Positions 27,182-35,564 of a stretch of 64,000 bases of DNA are shown here, one piece after another. Every line of letters starts with the position of its first letter. Position 1 is the stretch's first letter. This DNA comes from Rhodovastum sp963804495 (lineage in GTDB: Bacteria > Pseudomonadota > Alphaproteobacteria > Acetobacterales > Acetobacteraceae). Position numbers and translations under genes: made by a program. Location: the NCBI GenBank assembly GCA_963804495.1, contig CAWDQN010000003.1, positions 496,001 to 560,000 on the forward strand. Reading direction: 5' to 3'. Below the pieces are notes generated by a model. It did not search any database and was not told the origin of the DNA. It saw nothing but the letters and a program-made list of their open reading frames with translations.

Positions 27182-27307
27182 TCCGGCCCCCTGCCCACCC
27201 GGCGCCACCAGCGGTGCCGCCGGGGCAACCTTGAGCCGTTCCGGCAAACTGGCGCAATGTGGCGCGCGGCCGGACCGGCCGTGACCCCTAGCCATGACTG
27301 TTGCTCC

Positions 27308-28978
27308 ATGACGCCTCTGACGCCCGCTGCCTTCTCTGCCGCCGCCGCCTCCGCCGCGGCCCTGGATCGCCGCATCGTGCTGTACGACACCACCCTGCGC
27401 GACGGCGCCCAGACGCAAGGGGTGGATTTCTCGGTGGTGGACAAGCAAGTCATCGCCGCCGAACTCGACCGCCTCGGCGTCGATTACATCGAGGGCGGCT
27501 GGCCGGGGGCGAACCCGACCGATGATGCGTTCTTCGCCACCCCGCCGCGGCTGCGCCACGCCGCCCTCACCGCCTTCGGCATGACAAGGCGCCCGGGCCG
27601 CAGTGCCGGCAATGATCCGGGCCTCGCCGCGGTGCTCCAGGCGGAAACACCGGCGGTTTGCCTGGTGGGCAAGGCGTCCGATCTCGCCGCCGAGCTCGCC
27701 CTGGGGGTAACTCCCGAGGAAAACCTTGAGCTTATCGCCGATTCCGTGGCCGAGGCGGTGCGCCGCGGACGCAACGTCCTCTTCGATGCCGAACATTTTT
27801 TCGACGGCTATCAGCGCAACCCCGGCTACGCGCTGGCCTGCCTGCGGCGCGCCCAACAGGCGGGCGCCACCTGGCTGGTACTCTGCGATACCAATGGCGG
27901 CACCCTGCCGGGGCAGATCTCGGACATCGTCGGCGCGGTGGTGGCGGCCCTGCCGGGGGCGCGCATCGGCATCCACACCCACAACGATACCGAAACCGCG
28001 GTGGCCGGCAGCCTGGCCGCGGTGGCCGCCGGGGCACGGATGATCCAGGGCACGCTGAACGGCCTGGGCGAGCGCTGCGGCAATGCCAATCTCACCGCCC
28101 TGATCCCGACGCTGATGCTGAAGCTGGGCTACCAGACCGGCGTCACCGACGAGGGCTTGCGCCGCCTCACCGAGGTCAGCCACATGCTGGACGAGCGGCT
28201 GAACCGCGCGCCCAATCGCCACGCCGCCTATGTCGGTGAGAATGCCTTCGCCCATAAGGGCGGGCTGCACGCCGCGGCGATGGCCCGCGACAGCACGACC
28301 TATGAGCATGTCGTGCCGGCGCGGGTGGGCAATCGCCGGCATATCATCGTATCCGACCAGGCCGGCCGGGCCAATCTGCTGACCCGCCTCTCGGAAGCCG
28401 GCATCGACGTGGCCGCCGATGATCCGCGCATCCCGCTGCTGGTCGAGATGGTCAAGCGCCGCGAATTCGAGGGCTATACCTACGACGGCGCCGAGGCCAG
28501 TTTCGAACTGCTCGCCCGCCGCACCCTGGGCGAGGTGCCGGAATTCTTCCGCGTCGTCTCGTTCCGCGCCATCGACGAGCGGCGCTGGAATGCCAAGGGC
28601 GAGTTGATCACCCTGTCCGAGGCGACCGTGAAGGTGGAAGTGCAGGGCGAGCTGCAAATGACCGTCGCCGAGGGCAACGGCCCGGTCAATGCGCTGGACA
28701 CGGCGCTGCGCAAGGTGCTGCTGCCGTTGTTTCCGGCGCTGCTGGGCATGCGCCTGGCCGATTACCGGGTACGCATCCTGACCCCGCAGGAGGGCACCAA
28801 GGCGGTGACCCGGGTGATGATCGACAGCCACGATATCAACGCCCTCTCGCTCGGGCGCTGGTCCACCGTCGGCGTCTCCGGCAACGTCATCGACGCCTCA
28901 TTCAGCGCCCTGCACGACGCGATCACCTACCGCCTGTTCTGCGCCCGGGCGGAAACCCCGGAGCAGGTGCCGGCCTGA
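27308..28978 (+). CDS. cimA: Citramalate synthase
   Basis: This 556-residue DRE-TIM enzyme condenses pyruvate and acetyl-CoA to (R)-citramalate, a route to isoleucine that avoids threonine. Seen: LYDTTLRDGAQTQGVDFS (catalytic Arg-Asp), the metal-binding HTHNDTETAVAGSL, LNGLGERCGNANL, and a C-terminal LeuA-type regulatory domain (about residues 420-550). The sequence pattern follows citramalate synthase rather than 2-isopropylmalate synthase, but substrate assignment by eye has some risk. The ATG at 27308 is the natural start. Its stop lies in a terminator stem shared with the convergent gene. Confidence 0.9.
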   Translation: MTPLTPAAFSAAAASAAALDRRIVLYDTTLRDGAQTQGVDFSVVDKQVIAAELDRLGVDYIEGGWPGANPTDDAFFATPPRLRHAALTAFGMTRRPGRSAGNDPGLAAVLQAETPAVCLVGKASDLAAELALGVTPEENLELIADSVAEAVRRGRNVLFDAEHFFDGYQRNPGYALACLRRAQQAGATWLVLCDTNGGTLPGQISDIVGAVVAALPGARIGIHTHNDTETAVAGSLAAVAAGARMIQGTLNGLGERCGNANLTALIPTLMLKLGYQTGVTDEGLRRLTEVSHMLDERLNRAPNRHAAYVGENAFAHKGGLHAAAMARDSTTYEHVVPARVGNRRHIIVSDQAGRANLLTRLSEAGIDVAADDPRIPLLVEMVKRREFEGYTYDGAEASFELLARRTLGEVPEFFRVVSFRAIDERRWNAKGELITLSEATVKVEVQGELQMTVAEGNGPVNALDTALRKVLLPLFPALLGMRLADYRVRILTPQEGTKAVTRVMIDSHDINALSLGRWSTVGVSGNVIDASFSALHDAITYRLFCARAETPEQVPA

Positions 28979-29011
28979 ACGGCCGTGCGGCTTCCTCGCC
29001 CGGCCGTTCAG
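28975..29011. terminator. Bidirectional terminator containing both stop codons
   Basis: CTGAACGGCCG (28975-28985) is perfectly complementary to CGGCCGTTCAG (29001-29011). The TGA of cimA and the TGA of the convergent phnM-like gene each lie within one arm, so the stem serves both genes with minimal space. Confidence 0.8.
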
Positions 29012-30159
29012 CCGAAACGCAGCCGCGCCGCGCCTTCGGCCGACATCCAGGCCATCCTGCCGGCCGCAATCGTCGCCACCGGCCGCGGCGGTCCGTCGTG
29101 GTCGGCCACCAGCACCACATCGGCGCGCTGGCCGGGCAGCAGCCGGCCACGATCGTCCAGCCCCACCGCGTCGGCGGCATTGCGCGACACCAGCGCCCAG
29201 GCGGAGGCCAGGTCGAACACGTCGCGGCGCGCGAGCACAAACGGCGCCTGCAGCAGGCAAGGATAGAAATAATCGCTGGTGAGCACCCGGCAGATGCCGG
29301 CCTCGGCCAAGCGCGCCGCCGAGGTCCAGCCCATATGCGACCCGCCGCGCACCACGTTGGGGCTACCCATGGCGACCACGTCGCCCGCCGCGGCGGCGGC
29401 CTCGGCCACCTCGGCGGCGATCGGAAACTCGCAAATCCGCGCGCCGCGCCGGCGGAAGCTGTCCCGCGTGGCCAGGGTGGCGTCATCGTGGCTGGCCATC
29501 GGCAGGCCGGCCGCGCGGGCGGCGGCGGCAATGCGCTCCAGCGCCGGCTCCACCTCATCGGCGCGGGCGCCGACCGCGCCGGCCAGATCCCGGAATGCCT
29601 CCAGGCCCATGCCGGCGCGGTCGCTGTATTTGGCGCCTTTCACCGGGTCGTGCAGGCGGCGCAGGATCGACGGCGTGTGGTCGTTGAAGGCCAGCAGATG
29701 CACCCGCCCGGCGGCGATGTCGGACAGCGCCATGGGCAGGGCGTCGAGGTTGAAGGCTTCCCAGCGCAGATGGATGCGCATGTCGCACACCCACGGCCGC
29801 GCATGCAGTGCGTCGAGCAGGGCGCGCCAGGTTTCGGCGCCGCGCAACCCCGGCTCCCAGGACAGCGTGACCCCGTGATAGGCGGTGGTGATGCCGTTGG
29901 CGAGCAACTGTCGCTCGGTTTCCGCCAGCGCCAGGCCGGGCGCAAAATCGACGCCGGAGCGGGGCTGCAACTGGCGCTCGAAGGCATCGCCATGGATGTC
30001 GATGATGCCGGGCAGCACTTTCAGCCCGCGCGCCTGCAGCACGACCGCGCCGGGGTCGCCGGCTTCGGCGATTCGGCCTCCGGCGATCCAGACATCGCCG
30101 GTCGCGAACGTCCCCTCGCCGGCGAGAACCTCGCCGCCGGCAATCCGCAACGGTCGCAT
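29008..30159 (-). CDS. PhnM-like amidohydrolase (second copy)
   Basis: This 383-residue amidohydrolase is of the PhnM family (alpha-D-ribose 1-methylphosphonate 5-triphosphate diphosphatase). Seen: LPGIIDIHGDAFERQLQP, LLAFNDHTPSILRRLHDP, GLPMASHDDAT and SPNVVRGGSHMGW. It differs clearly from the phnM at 35561 and lies with phnF on the opposite strand, 11 bases downstream of it, so the two are co-transcribed. It may act on a related triphosphate or be a divergent duplicate. The ATG at 30159 follows AAGGGGGA. Confidence 0.85.
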   Translation of the reverse strand: MRPLRIAGGEVLAGEGTFATGDVWIAGGRIAEAGDPGAVVLQARGLKVLPGIIDIHGDAFERQLQPRSGVDFAPGLALAETERQLLANGITTAYHGVTLSWEPGLRGAETWRALLDALHARPWVCDMRIHLRWEAFNLDALPMALSDIAAGRVHLLAFNDHTPSILRRLHDPVKGAKYSDRAGMGLEAFRDLAGAVGARADEVEPALERIAAAARAAGLPMASHDDATLATRDSFRRRGARICEFPIAAEVAEAAAAAGDVVAMGSPNVVRGGSHMGWTSAARLAEAGICRVLTSDYFYPCLLQAPFVLARRDVFDLASAWALVSRNAADAVGLDDRGRLLPGQRADVVLVADHDGPPRPVATIAAGRMAWMSAEGAARLRFG

Positions 30160-30170
30160 CGCTGTCCCCC

Positions 30171-30953
30171 TTATGGCTCGAAGACGATTTGCACCCGCGG
30201 CGTCGGATAGCAGCTGATGCCGAACTCGACCACCGCGCCGGTGGCATCGACATTGGTGTTCTCGGTGACCACCAGTGGCCGGTTGCGTGGCATGCGCAGC
30301 AGCTCGGCCTCGCTGCCCTGCGGCATGCGCGCCGTCACCCGGGTCTGCTGGCGCCGGTAGTCCTCCACGCCGACGCGGGCGAGGGCCGCGGTGACGCTCT
30401 GGCACGCGCGCAGCGCCTCGAGCAGGCCGGGGAAACGGGCGGCTGGGAAATGGTGCTGGCTGAGGCTGACCGGACGGCCATCAGCCAGGCCCAGCCGCGT
30501 CATCAGCACCACACGCGCGCCGGGGCGCAGGCCGAGCCCGGCGGCGATGGCGGCATCCGCCGCCAGCTCGCGCAGATCGAGGACCCGCCCGCCCGGTTCC
30601 TTGTTGTGCGCCCGGATCCACTCGGAGAACCTCGTGCGGGCGCTGATCGCGTAATCGAGCACGTCTTCGGCGACGAAACTGCCGCGCCCTTGCTCCACCT
30701 GCACCAGGCCGGCGCGCGATAATTCCTCCAGCGCCCGGCGCACGGTGTGGCGGTTGACGCCGAAGCGGGCGGACATCTGCGCCTCGGTGGGCAGGCGTCC
30801 GCCCGCTGTCAGGGCACCGTCGGCGATGTCCTGCTCGATGCAGCGGGCGATCTGCCGCCACAGCGCGACTCCCCCGCTGCGTTCGATCATGGTTCGCGCG
30901 GTCCGGCTGCCTTCCACCCGCTCGGTCGGGCCGGGCGGCGGAGGCTCTGTCAT
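30171..30953 (-). CDS. phnF: GntR-family regulator of phosphonate metabolism
   Basis: This 260-residue GntR/HutC-type regulator has an N-terminal winged HTH (GRLPTEAQMSARFGVNRHTV then RRALEELSRAGLV) and a C-terminal UTRA ligand-binding domain (PVSLSQHHFPAARFPGL, then VVTENTNVDATGAVVEF). The position, divergent from phnG, is that of PhnF, which represses phn genes. The ATG at 30953 has GGGTGAAG upstream. The ligand is unknown but is probably a phosphonate intermediate or phosphate. Confidence 0.9.
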   Translation of the reverse strand: MTEPPPPGPTERVEGSRTARTMIERSGGVALWRQIARCIEQDIADGALTAGGRLPTEAQMSARFGVNRHTVRRALEELSRAGLVQVEQGRGSFVAEDVLDYAISARTRFSEWIRAHNKEPGGRVLDLRELAADAAIAAGLGLRPGARVVLMTRLGLADGRPVSLSQHHFPAARFPGLLEALRACQSVTAALARVGVEDYRRQQTRVTARMPQGSEAELLRMPRNRPLVVTENTNVDATGAVVEFGISCYPTPRVQIVFEP

Positions 30954-31010
30954 GTGAACTTCACCCATTTTCCAGCCCGCATCGTGCAGTGGCGCTTGAC
31001 GTTTAGCAAG

Positions 31011-31033
31011 AGACAGGTCTACCTGTCTAGACA
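31011..31033. promoter_or_regulatory. Overlapping palindromes between phnF and phnG, probable PhnF operator
   Basis: AGACAGGT and ACCTGTCT (31011-31018, 31021-31028) form an 8-bp dyad, and TGTCTAGACA (31024-31033) is a perfect 10-base palindrome overlapping it. TGTCTAGACA fits the TAGAC-centred sites of GntR/HutC regulators. A possible -35 TTGACG lies at 30996-31001, so the operator would cover the -10 region of the phnG promoter. Confidence 0.7.
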
Positions 31034-31058
31034 TCTACACAACAATCGGCTGCCCTGG

Positions 31059-31547
31059 ATGCCCAACCCCAGCCCGTCTGAGCACGATCATTCTGAACGA
31101 GATCACACCCCCCGCCGCGCCTGGATGAGCGTGCTGGCCCGCGCCAGCGCGGCCGACATCGCCGCCCTGCTGGCCGACGCGCCCGCCCTGCCGCCGCATG
31201 TGCGGCTGCGCGGGCCGGAAGCCGGACTGGTCATGCTGCGCGGCCGCGCCGGCGGCGCCGGGGCGGCGTTCAACCTCGGCGAGATGACGGTGACGCGCTG
31301 CACCGTGCGCGTCAACGATGGTCCTGTCGGCCACGCCTATGTGGCCGGCCGCGACGCGCGCCAGGCCGAACTGGCGGCGCTGCTGGATGCGGCGCTGCAG
31401 GAACCATCCCGCCATGACGCGTTGCACGCGGCGGTGATCGCCCCGCTCGCCGCAAGCCAGCAGGCCGAGCGCGACGCCACCGCGCGCCGGGCCGCGGCGA
31501 CACGGGTGGATTTCTTCACCATGGCCACCATGCGGACCACAGAATGA
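31059..31547 (+). CDS. phnG: C-P lyase subunit PhnG
   Basis: This 162-residue protein is a core subunit of the PhnGHIJ complex that attaches phosphonate to ATP-derived ribose. The motif RRAWMSVLARASAADIAAL and FNLGEMTVTRCTVRV with GHAYVAGRDARQAELAALLD are family hallmarks. The ATG at 31059 gives the usual length, although no clear ribosome-binding site is visible; ATG 31125 is an alternative. It is the first gene of the phn operon, with its stop overlapping the phnH start as ATGA. Confidence 0.93.
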   Translation: MPNPSPSEHDHSERDHTPRRAWMSVLARASAADIAALLADAPALPPHVRLRGPEAGLVMLRGRAGGAGAAFNLGEMTVTRCTVRVNDGPVGHAYVAGRDARQAELAALLDAALQEPSRHDALHAAVIAPLAASQQAERDATARRAAATRVDFFTMATMRTTE

Positions 31548-32117
31548 GTATCGATCTTCCCGGCTTCGCCGATCCGGTGCTGGAGTTCGCAGGCCTGTTT
31601 CCGCGCCGTGCTGGATGCCATGGCGCGGCCGGGCACGCTGCGCGCCGCCGGCATCGGCCTTGCCCCCCCTGCCCCGCTCGTCCCCGCAGCCGCCGCTGTG
31701 CTGCTGACGCTGATCGACGGCGAGACGCCGCTGTTTCTCTCCCCGGCGTTTGCGCCAGCCCGCGACTGGATCGGATTTCATTGCGGCGCCGTAGCGCTGG
31801 ACGCGGTCGCGGCGGCCGGATTCGTGCTGGCCGACACGATGCCCGATCTGACTGTCCTGGACGCCGGCAGCGACGAATCGCCGGACGCCTCCGCCACCAT
31901 CATCCTGCAGGTCGAATCCCTGGGCCACGGGCGGCGGCTGCGCCTGTCGGGTCCCGGCCTGCGGGTGGCGCAAGCGCTGGACGTGGCCGGACTGCCGGAG
32001 GATTTCGCCGCCCTCTGGGCGGCCAACCACGCGCTGTTCCCGCGCGGTGTCGATCTGCTGCTGTGTTGCGGCACCACGCTGACGGCGCTGCCGCGCAGCG
32101 TGCGGGTGGAGAGCTAG
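31544..32117 (+). pseudogene. phnH: C-P lyase subunit PhnH, frameshifted near its start
   Basis: The start MSIDLPGFADPVLE is in one frame and AVLDAMARPGTLRAAG to the end (LTALPRSVRVES) in another. One T too many at about 31590 (GAGTTCGCAG where GAGTCGCAG would read ESQACFRAVLDAM) explains it. Otherwise the protein is complete at about 190 residues. PhnH is required for C-P lyase activity in E. coli, so a real shift would disable the pathway; a sequencing error is at least as likely. Overlaps phnG by four bases. Confidence 0.85.
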
Positions 32118-32120
32118 ACG

Positions 32121-33204
32121 ATGCCCTATGTCGCGGTGAAAGGCGGCGAGCGCGCCATTGACAACGCCCATGCCTGGCTCGCCGAGGCGCGGCGCGGCGC
32201 GCCGACGGTTGGCGAAATCGGCACCGCGCAGATCGCCGGGCAACTCGGCCGCGCGGTCGACCGGGTGATGGCCGAGGGCTCGCTGTACGACCCCGAACTG
32301 GCGGCGCTGGCGATCAAGCAGGCGCAGGGCGATCTGATCGAGGCCGCCTTCCTGCTGCGCGCCTACCGCACCACCCTGCCCCGCTTCGCCCATGCCGCCC
32401 CGGTGAAAACGGACACGATGCTGCTGCGCCGCCGCATCTCGGCGATCTACAAGGATCTGCCCGGCGGCCAGGTGCTCGGCCCGACCTACGACTACACCCA
32501 CCGCCTGCTGGATTTTTCCCTGCTCGCGGACGGCAGTCCGCCGCCGGCCTGCGAAGCCCCGGCAGCGGACCAACAAATGCCAAGGGTTGCCGAGATTCTC
32601 GGTCACGAGGGCCTGATCGAGCCCGATGGCGAAACCAACGGCGAACCCGGCGACATCACCCGCGAGCCGCTGTCGTTCCCCGCCGGGCGCGACCTGCGCC
32701 TGCAATCGCTGGCGCGCGGCGACGAAGGATTTCTCCTTGCCCTGGGCTATTCCTCGCAGCGCGGCTGGGGCAGCACGCATCCCTTCGTGGGCGAAATCCG
32801 CGTCGGCGAGACCTCGGTGGAAATCACCCCGCCCGAACTCGGCTTCGCCATCGACATCGGCGACGTGACCCTCACCGAATGCGTCATGGTCACCCAGTTC
32901 AAGGGCAGCAAGACGGCGCCGCCGCAGTTCACCCGCGGCTATGGCCTCGCCTTCGGCCATGCCGAGCGCAAATCCATGGCAATGGCCCTGGTCGATCGCT
33001 CCATGCGCGCCGGAGAACTGGGCGAGGACATCACGGCGCCGGCACAGAACGTCGAGTTCGTGCTGTCGCACTGCGACAACATCGAAGCGACCGGCTTCGT
33101 CGAGCATCTCAAGCTGCCGCACTATGTCGATTTCCAGAGCGAGCTCGAAGACCATACGGCGCATGCGGGCCGAGGCGGCCGCGTTGCAGGAGGCGGCCGA
33201 GTGA
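32121..33204 (+). CDS. phnI: C-P lyase subunit PhnI (frame shifted at its 3' end, reading into phnJ)
   Basis: This protein of about 360 residues is the nucleosidase subunit of C-P lyase. Seen: MPYVAVKGGERAIDNAHAWL, VMAEGSLYDPELAALAIKQA, GYSSQRGWGSTHPFVGE and HCDNIEATGFVEHLKLPHY. At 33152-33153 one extra C shifts the frame. Without it the protein ends IRRMRAEAAALQEAAE at the TGA 33202-33204, overlapping the phnJ start. As written, the frame instead reads on through phnJ to 34064, giving a 647-residue PhnI-PhnJ fusion. I give the canonical gene end here. Confidence 0.88.
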
Positions 33205-34064
33205 ACACGGGATACAACTTCGCCTATCTGGACGAGCAGACCAAGCGCATGGTGCGCCGCGCCATTCTCAAGGCGGTGGCGATCCCCGGACATCAGGTGC
33301 CGTTCGGCAGCCGTGAGATGCCGCTGCCCTATGGCTGGGGCACCGGCGGCATTCAGATCACCGCCTCCATCATCGGCCCCGCCGATGTGCTGAAGGTGAT
33401 CGATCAGGGCGCCGACGACACCACCAACGCGGTGTCGATCCGCCGCTTCTTCGCCCGCACCGCCGGGGTGGCGCCAACCACCCGCACCGGCGAGGCGACG
33501 ATCATTCAGACCCGCCACCGCATTCCCGAAAAAGCGCTGCGAGAGGACCAGATCATCGTCTATCAGGTGCCGCAACCCGAGCCGCTCTCGCGGCTGGAGC
33601 CGAGCCGGGCGGAGACCAGGCGCATGCACGCCTTGTCCGAATACGGGCTGATGCATGTGAAACTGTATGAGGACATCACCCGCTACGGCCACGTCGCGAT
33701 CAGCTACGACTATCCGGTGATGGTCAACTTCCGTTACCTGATGGCGCCTTCGCCCATTCCCGCCTTCGACAATCCGAAGCTGCACATGATGCCGGCCCTG
33801 CAGCTGTTCGGTGCCGGAAGGGAAAAGCGCATCTACGCCGTGCCGCCCTACACCGACGTGCGCAGCCTGGATTTCGACGACCACAAGTTCCGCGCCGCCC
33901 GCGCCCCGCATCCTTGCGGCCTGTGCGGTGCCACCAACTCCTATCTGGATGAAGTGGTGGTGGACGATCGCGGCGGGCGCTTGTTCGTTTGTTCCGACAC
34001 CGACCATTGCGAGAGCCGCCGCGAAGCCGGCCATATCGGCGCCGACGCGCTGGCGGCGGAGTGA
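33201..34064 (+). CDS. phnJ: C-P lyase radical SAM subunit PhnJ
   Basis: This 287-residue protein cleaves the C-P bond by radical SAM chemistry. The start GTG 33201 follows AGGAGG by seven bases and overlaps the canonical phnI stop. Seen: YNFAYLDEQTKRMVRRAILK, LPYGWGTGGIQITASIIG and the C-terminal cluster PHPCGLCGATNSYLDE then FVCSDTDHC, giving the four family Cys that bind the iron-sulfur cluster (CxxC, then C and C). The catalytic machinery looks intact. Confidence 0.95.
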   Translation: MNTGYNFAYLDEQTKRMVRRAILKAVAIPGHQVPFGSREMPLPYGWGTGGIQITASIIGPADVLKVIDQGADDTTNAVSIRRFFARTAGVAPTTRTGEATIIQTRHRIPEKALREDQIIVYQVPQPEPLSRLEPSRAETRRMHALSEYGLMHVKLYEDITRYGHVAISYDYPVMVNFRYLMAPSPIPAFDNPKLHMMPALQLFGAGREKRIYAVPPYTDVRSLDFDDHKFRAARAPHPCGLCGATNSYLDEVVVDDRGGRLFVCSDTDHCESRREAGHIGADALAAE

Positions 34065-34068
34065 GGCG

Positions 34069-34845
34069 ATGAGCGAGGACACCCTGCTCTCCGCCCGCGG
34101 TCTGTCACTGCGCTTCGGTGCGGTGCCGGCGCTGGTGGACGTTGATGCCGAACTCTGGCCCGGCGAAGTGCTCGCCGTGGTGGGGGAATCGGGCTCCGGC
34201 AAGACCACGCTGCTGAACGTGCTGTCCGGCAGGCTGCGGCCGCAAGCCGGCGTGGTATGGTACCGCGACCCCGAAGGGCGGCTGCACGACGTGCATGCCA
34301 TGCCCTTGCCGGCGCTGCGGGCGCTGCACCGCTCCGACTGGGGGTTCGTGCATCAGAACCCGCGCGAGAATCTGCGCATGGGCGTCTCCGCCGGCGGCAA
34401 TGTGGGCGAGCGGCTGATGGCGCAGGGCGCACGGCATTACGGGCGCATCCGCGAGGACGCGATCGCCTGGCTGCGCCAGGTGGAAATCGACGCCGGCCGG
34501 GTGGACGATCTGCCGCGCACCTTCTCCGGCGGCATGCTGCAACGCCTGCAGATCGCCCGCACCCTGGTGACCCATCCGCGCCTGGTGTTCATGGACGAGC
34601 CCACCGGCGGGCTCGATGTATCGGTGCAGGCACGGCTGCTCGACCTGATCCGCAGCCTGGTGGCGCGGCTGGGGATTGCGGCGGTGCTGGTCACCCACGA
34701 TCTGGCGGTGGCGCGGCTGCTGGCGCATCGCATCATGGTGATGCAGCGCGGCCGCGTGGTGGAAGCCGGCCTGACCGACCAGGTGCTGGACGACCCGCGC
34801 CACGAATACACGCAGTTGCTGGTGAGTTCGGTGTTGCAGGCATGA
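34069..34845 (+). CDS. phnK: C-P lyase ATP-binding subunit PhnK
   Basis: This 258-residue ABC-type ATPase is of the C-P lyase complex. Walker A is VVGESGSGKTTLLN, the signature is FSGGMLQRLQIARTL and Walker B is LVFMDEPTGGLD. It docks on the PhnGHIJ core rather than on a membrane permease. It starts four bases after phnJ and overlaps phnL by four bases. Resemblance to dipeptide transporter ATPases is expected for this family. Confidence 0.93.
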   Translation: MSEDTLLSARGLSLRFGAVPALVDVDAELWPGEVLAVVGESGSGKTTLLNVLSGRLRPQAGVVWYRDPEGRLHDVHAMPLPALRALHRSDWGFVHQNPRENLRMGVSAGGNVGERLMAQGARHYGRIREDAIAWLRQVEIDAGRVDDLPRTFSGGMLQRLQIARTLVTHPRLVFMDEPTGGLDVSVQARLLDLIRSLVARLGIAAVLVTHDLAVARLLAHRIMVMQRGRVVEAGLTDQVLDDPRHEYTQLLVSSVLQA

Positions 34846-35564
34846 GCGATGTCTCCCGGGGCCTGGCCCCTCCCCCTGTCATGCTGCGAACCGAAGCCCT
34901 GACGAAAAGTTTCATCCTCCACCTCCGCAATGGCCTGCGCATCCCGGTCCTGCACGATGTCGACCTGACGGTGCACGCGGGCGGCTGCGTCGCCCTCACC
35001 GGCCCGTCGGGCGCCGGCAAGTCCACCCTGTTGCGCAGCCTTTATGGCAACTACCGCGCCGATGCCGGGCATATCTGGGTGCGTCACGACGGCGCGATGA
35101 TCGACATCGCCGCCGCCTCGCCGCGCAGCATCGTGCGGGTGCGCGCGACCACCCTCGGCTATGTCAGCCAGTTCCTGCGCGTGGTGCCGCGCGTGTCCGC
35201 GCTCGACATCGTCGCCGAAGCCGCGCGCGGTCTCAGCCAGGACGAAGCCCACGCAAGCGCCGAAGCGCTTCTGCTGCGGCTCAACATCCCTCGCCGCCTG
35301 CATGCCTTGCCGCCGGCGACCTTCTCGGGCGGCGAGCAGCAGCGGGTCAACCTCGCCCGCGGCTTCATCGGTGCCCATCCGGTGCTGTTGCTGGACGAGC
35401 CCACCGCCAGCCTGGACGCCGAGAACCGCGACATCGTCATCGGCATGATCAACCAGGCGAAGGCACAAGGAACTGCCATCGTCGGCATCTTCCATGACAC
35501 CATGGTCCGCGACGCGGTCGCCGACCGTTCGCATACCGTGACTCCGCTGCAGGATGCCGCATGA
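34842..35564 (+). CDS. phnL: C-P lyase ATP-binding protein PhnL
   Basis: This 240-residue ABC-type ATPase has Walker A ALTGPSGAGKSTLLRSLYGN, signature FSGGEQQRVNLARGF and Walker B VLLLDEPTASLD. The YGNYRADAGHIWVRH segment is typical of PhnL. It pairs with PhnK on the C-P lyase complex. Start and stop overlap neighbours by four bases each. Confidence 0.93.
   Translation: MSDVSRGLAPPPVMLRTEALTKSFILHLRNGLRIPVLHDVDLTVHAGGCVALTGPSGAGKSTLLRSLYGNYRADAGHIWVRHDGAMIDIAAASPRSIVRVRATTLGYVSQFLRVVPRVSALDIVAEAARGLSQDEAHASAEALLLRLNIPRRLHALPPATFSGGEQQRVNLARGFIGAHPVLLLDEPTASLDAENRDIVIGMINQAKAQGTAIVGIFHDTMVRDAVADRSHTVTPLQDAA

Noticed and set aside
26834..28831. A 665-codon open frame on the minus strand
   Set aside because: It is the shadow of citramalate synthase on the opposite strand, with no homology or start signals.
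31035..34301. A 1,088-codon open frame on the minus strand
   Set aside because: It is antisense to phnG-phnK, whose products are clearly recognisable. The translation is Arg/Gln/His-rich low complexity typical of GC-rich shadow frames.
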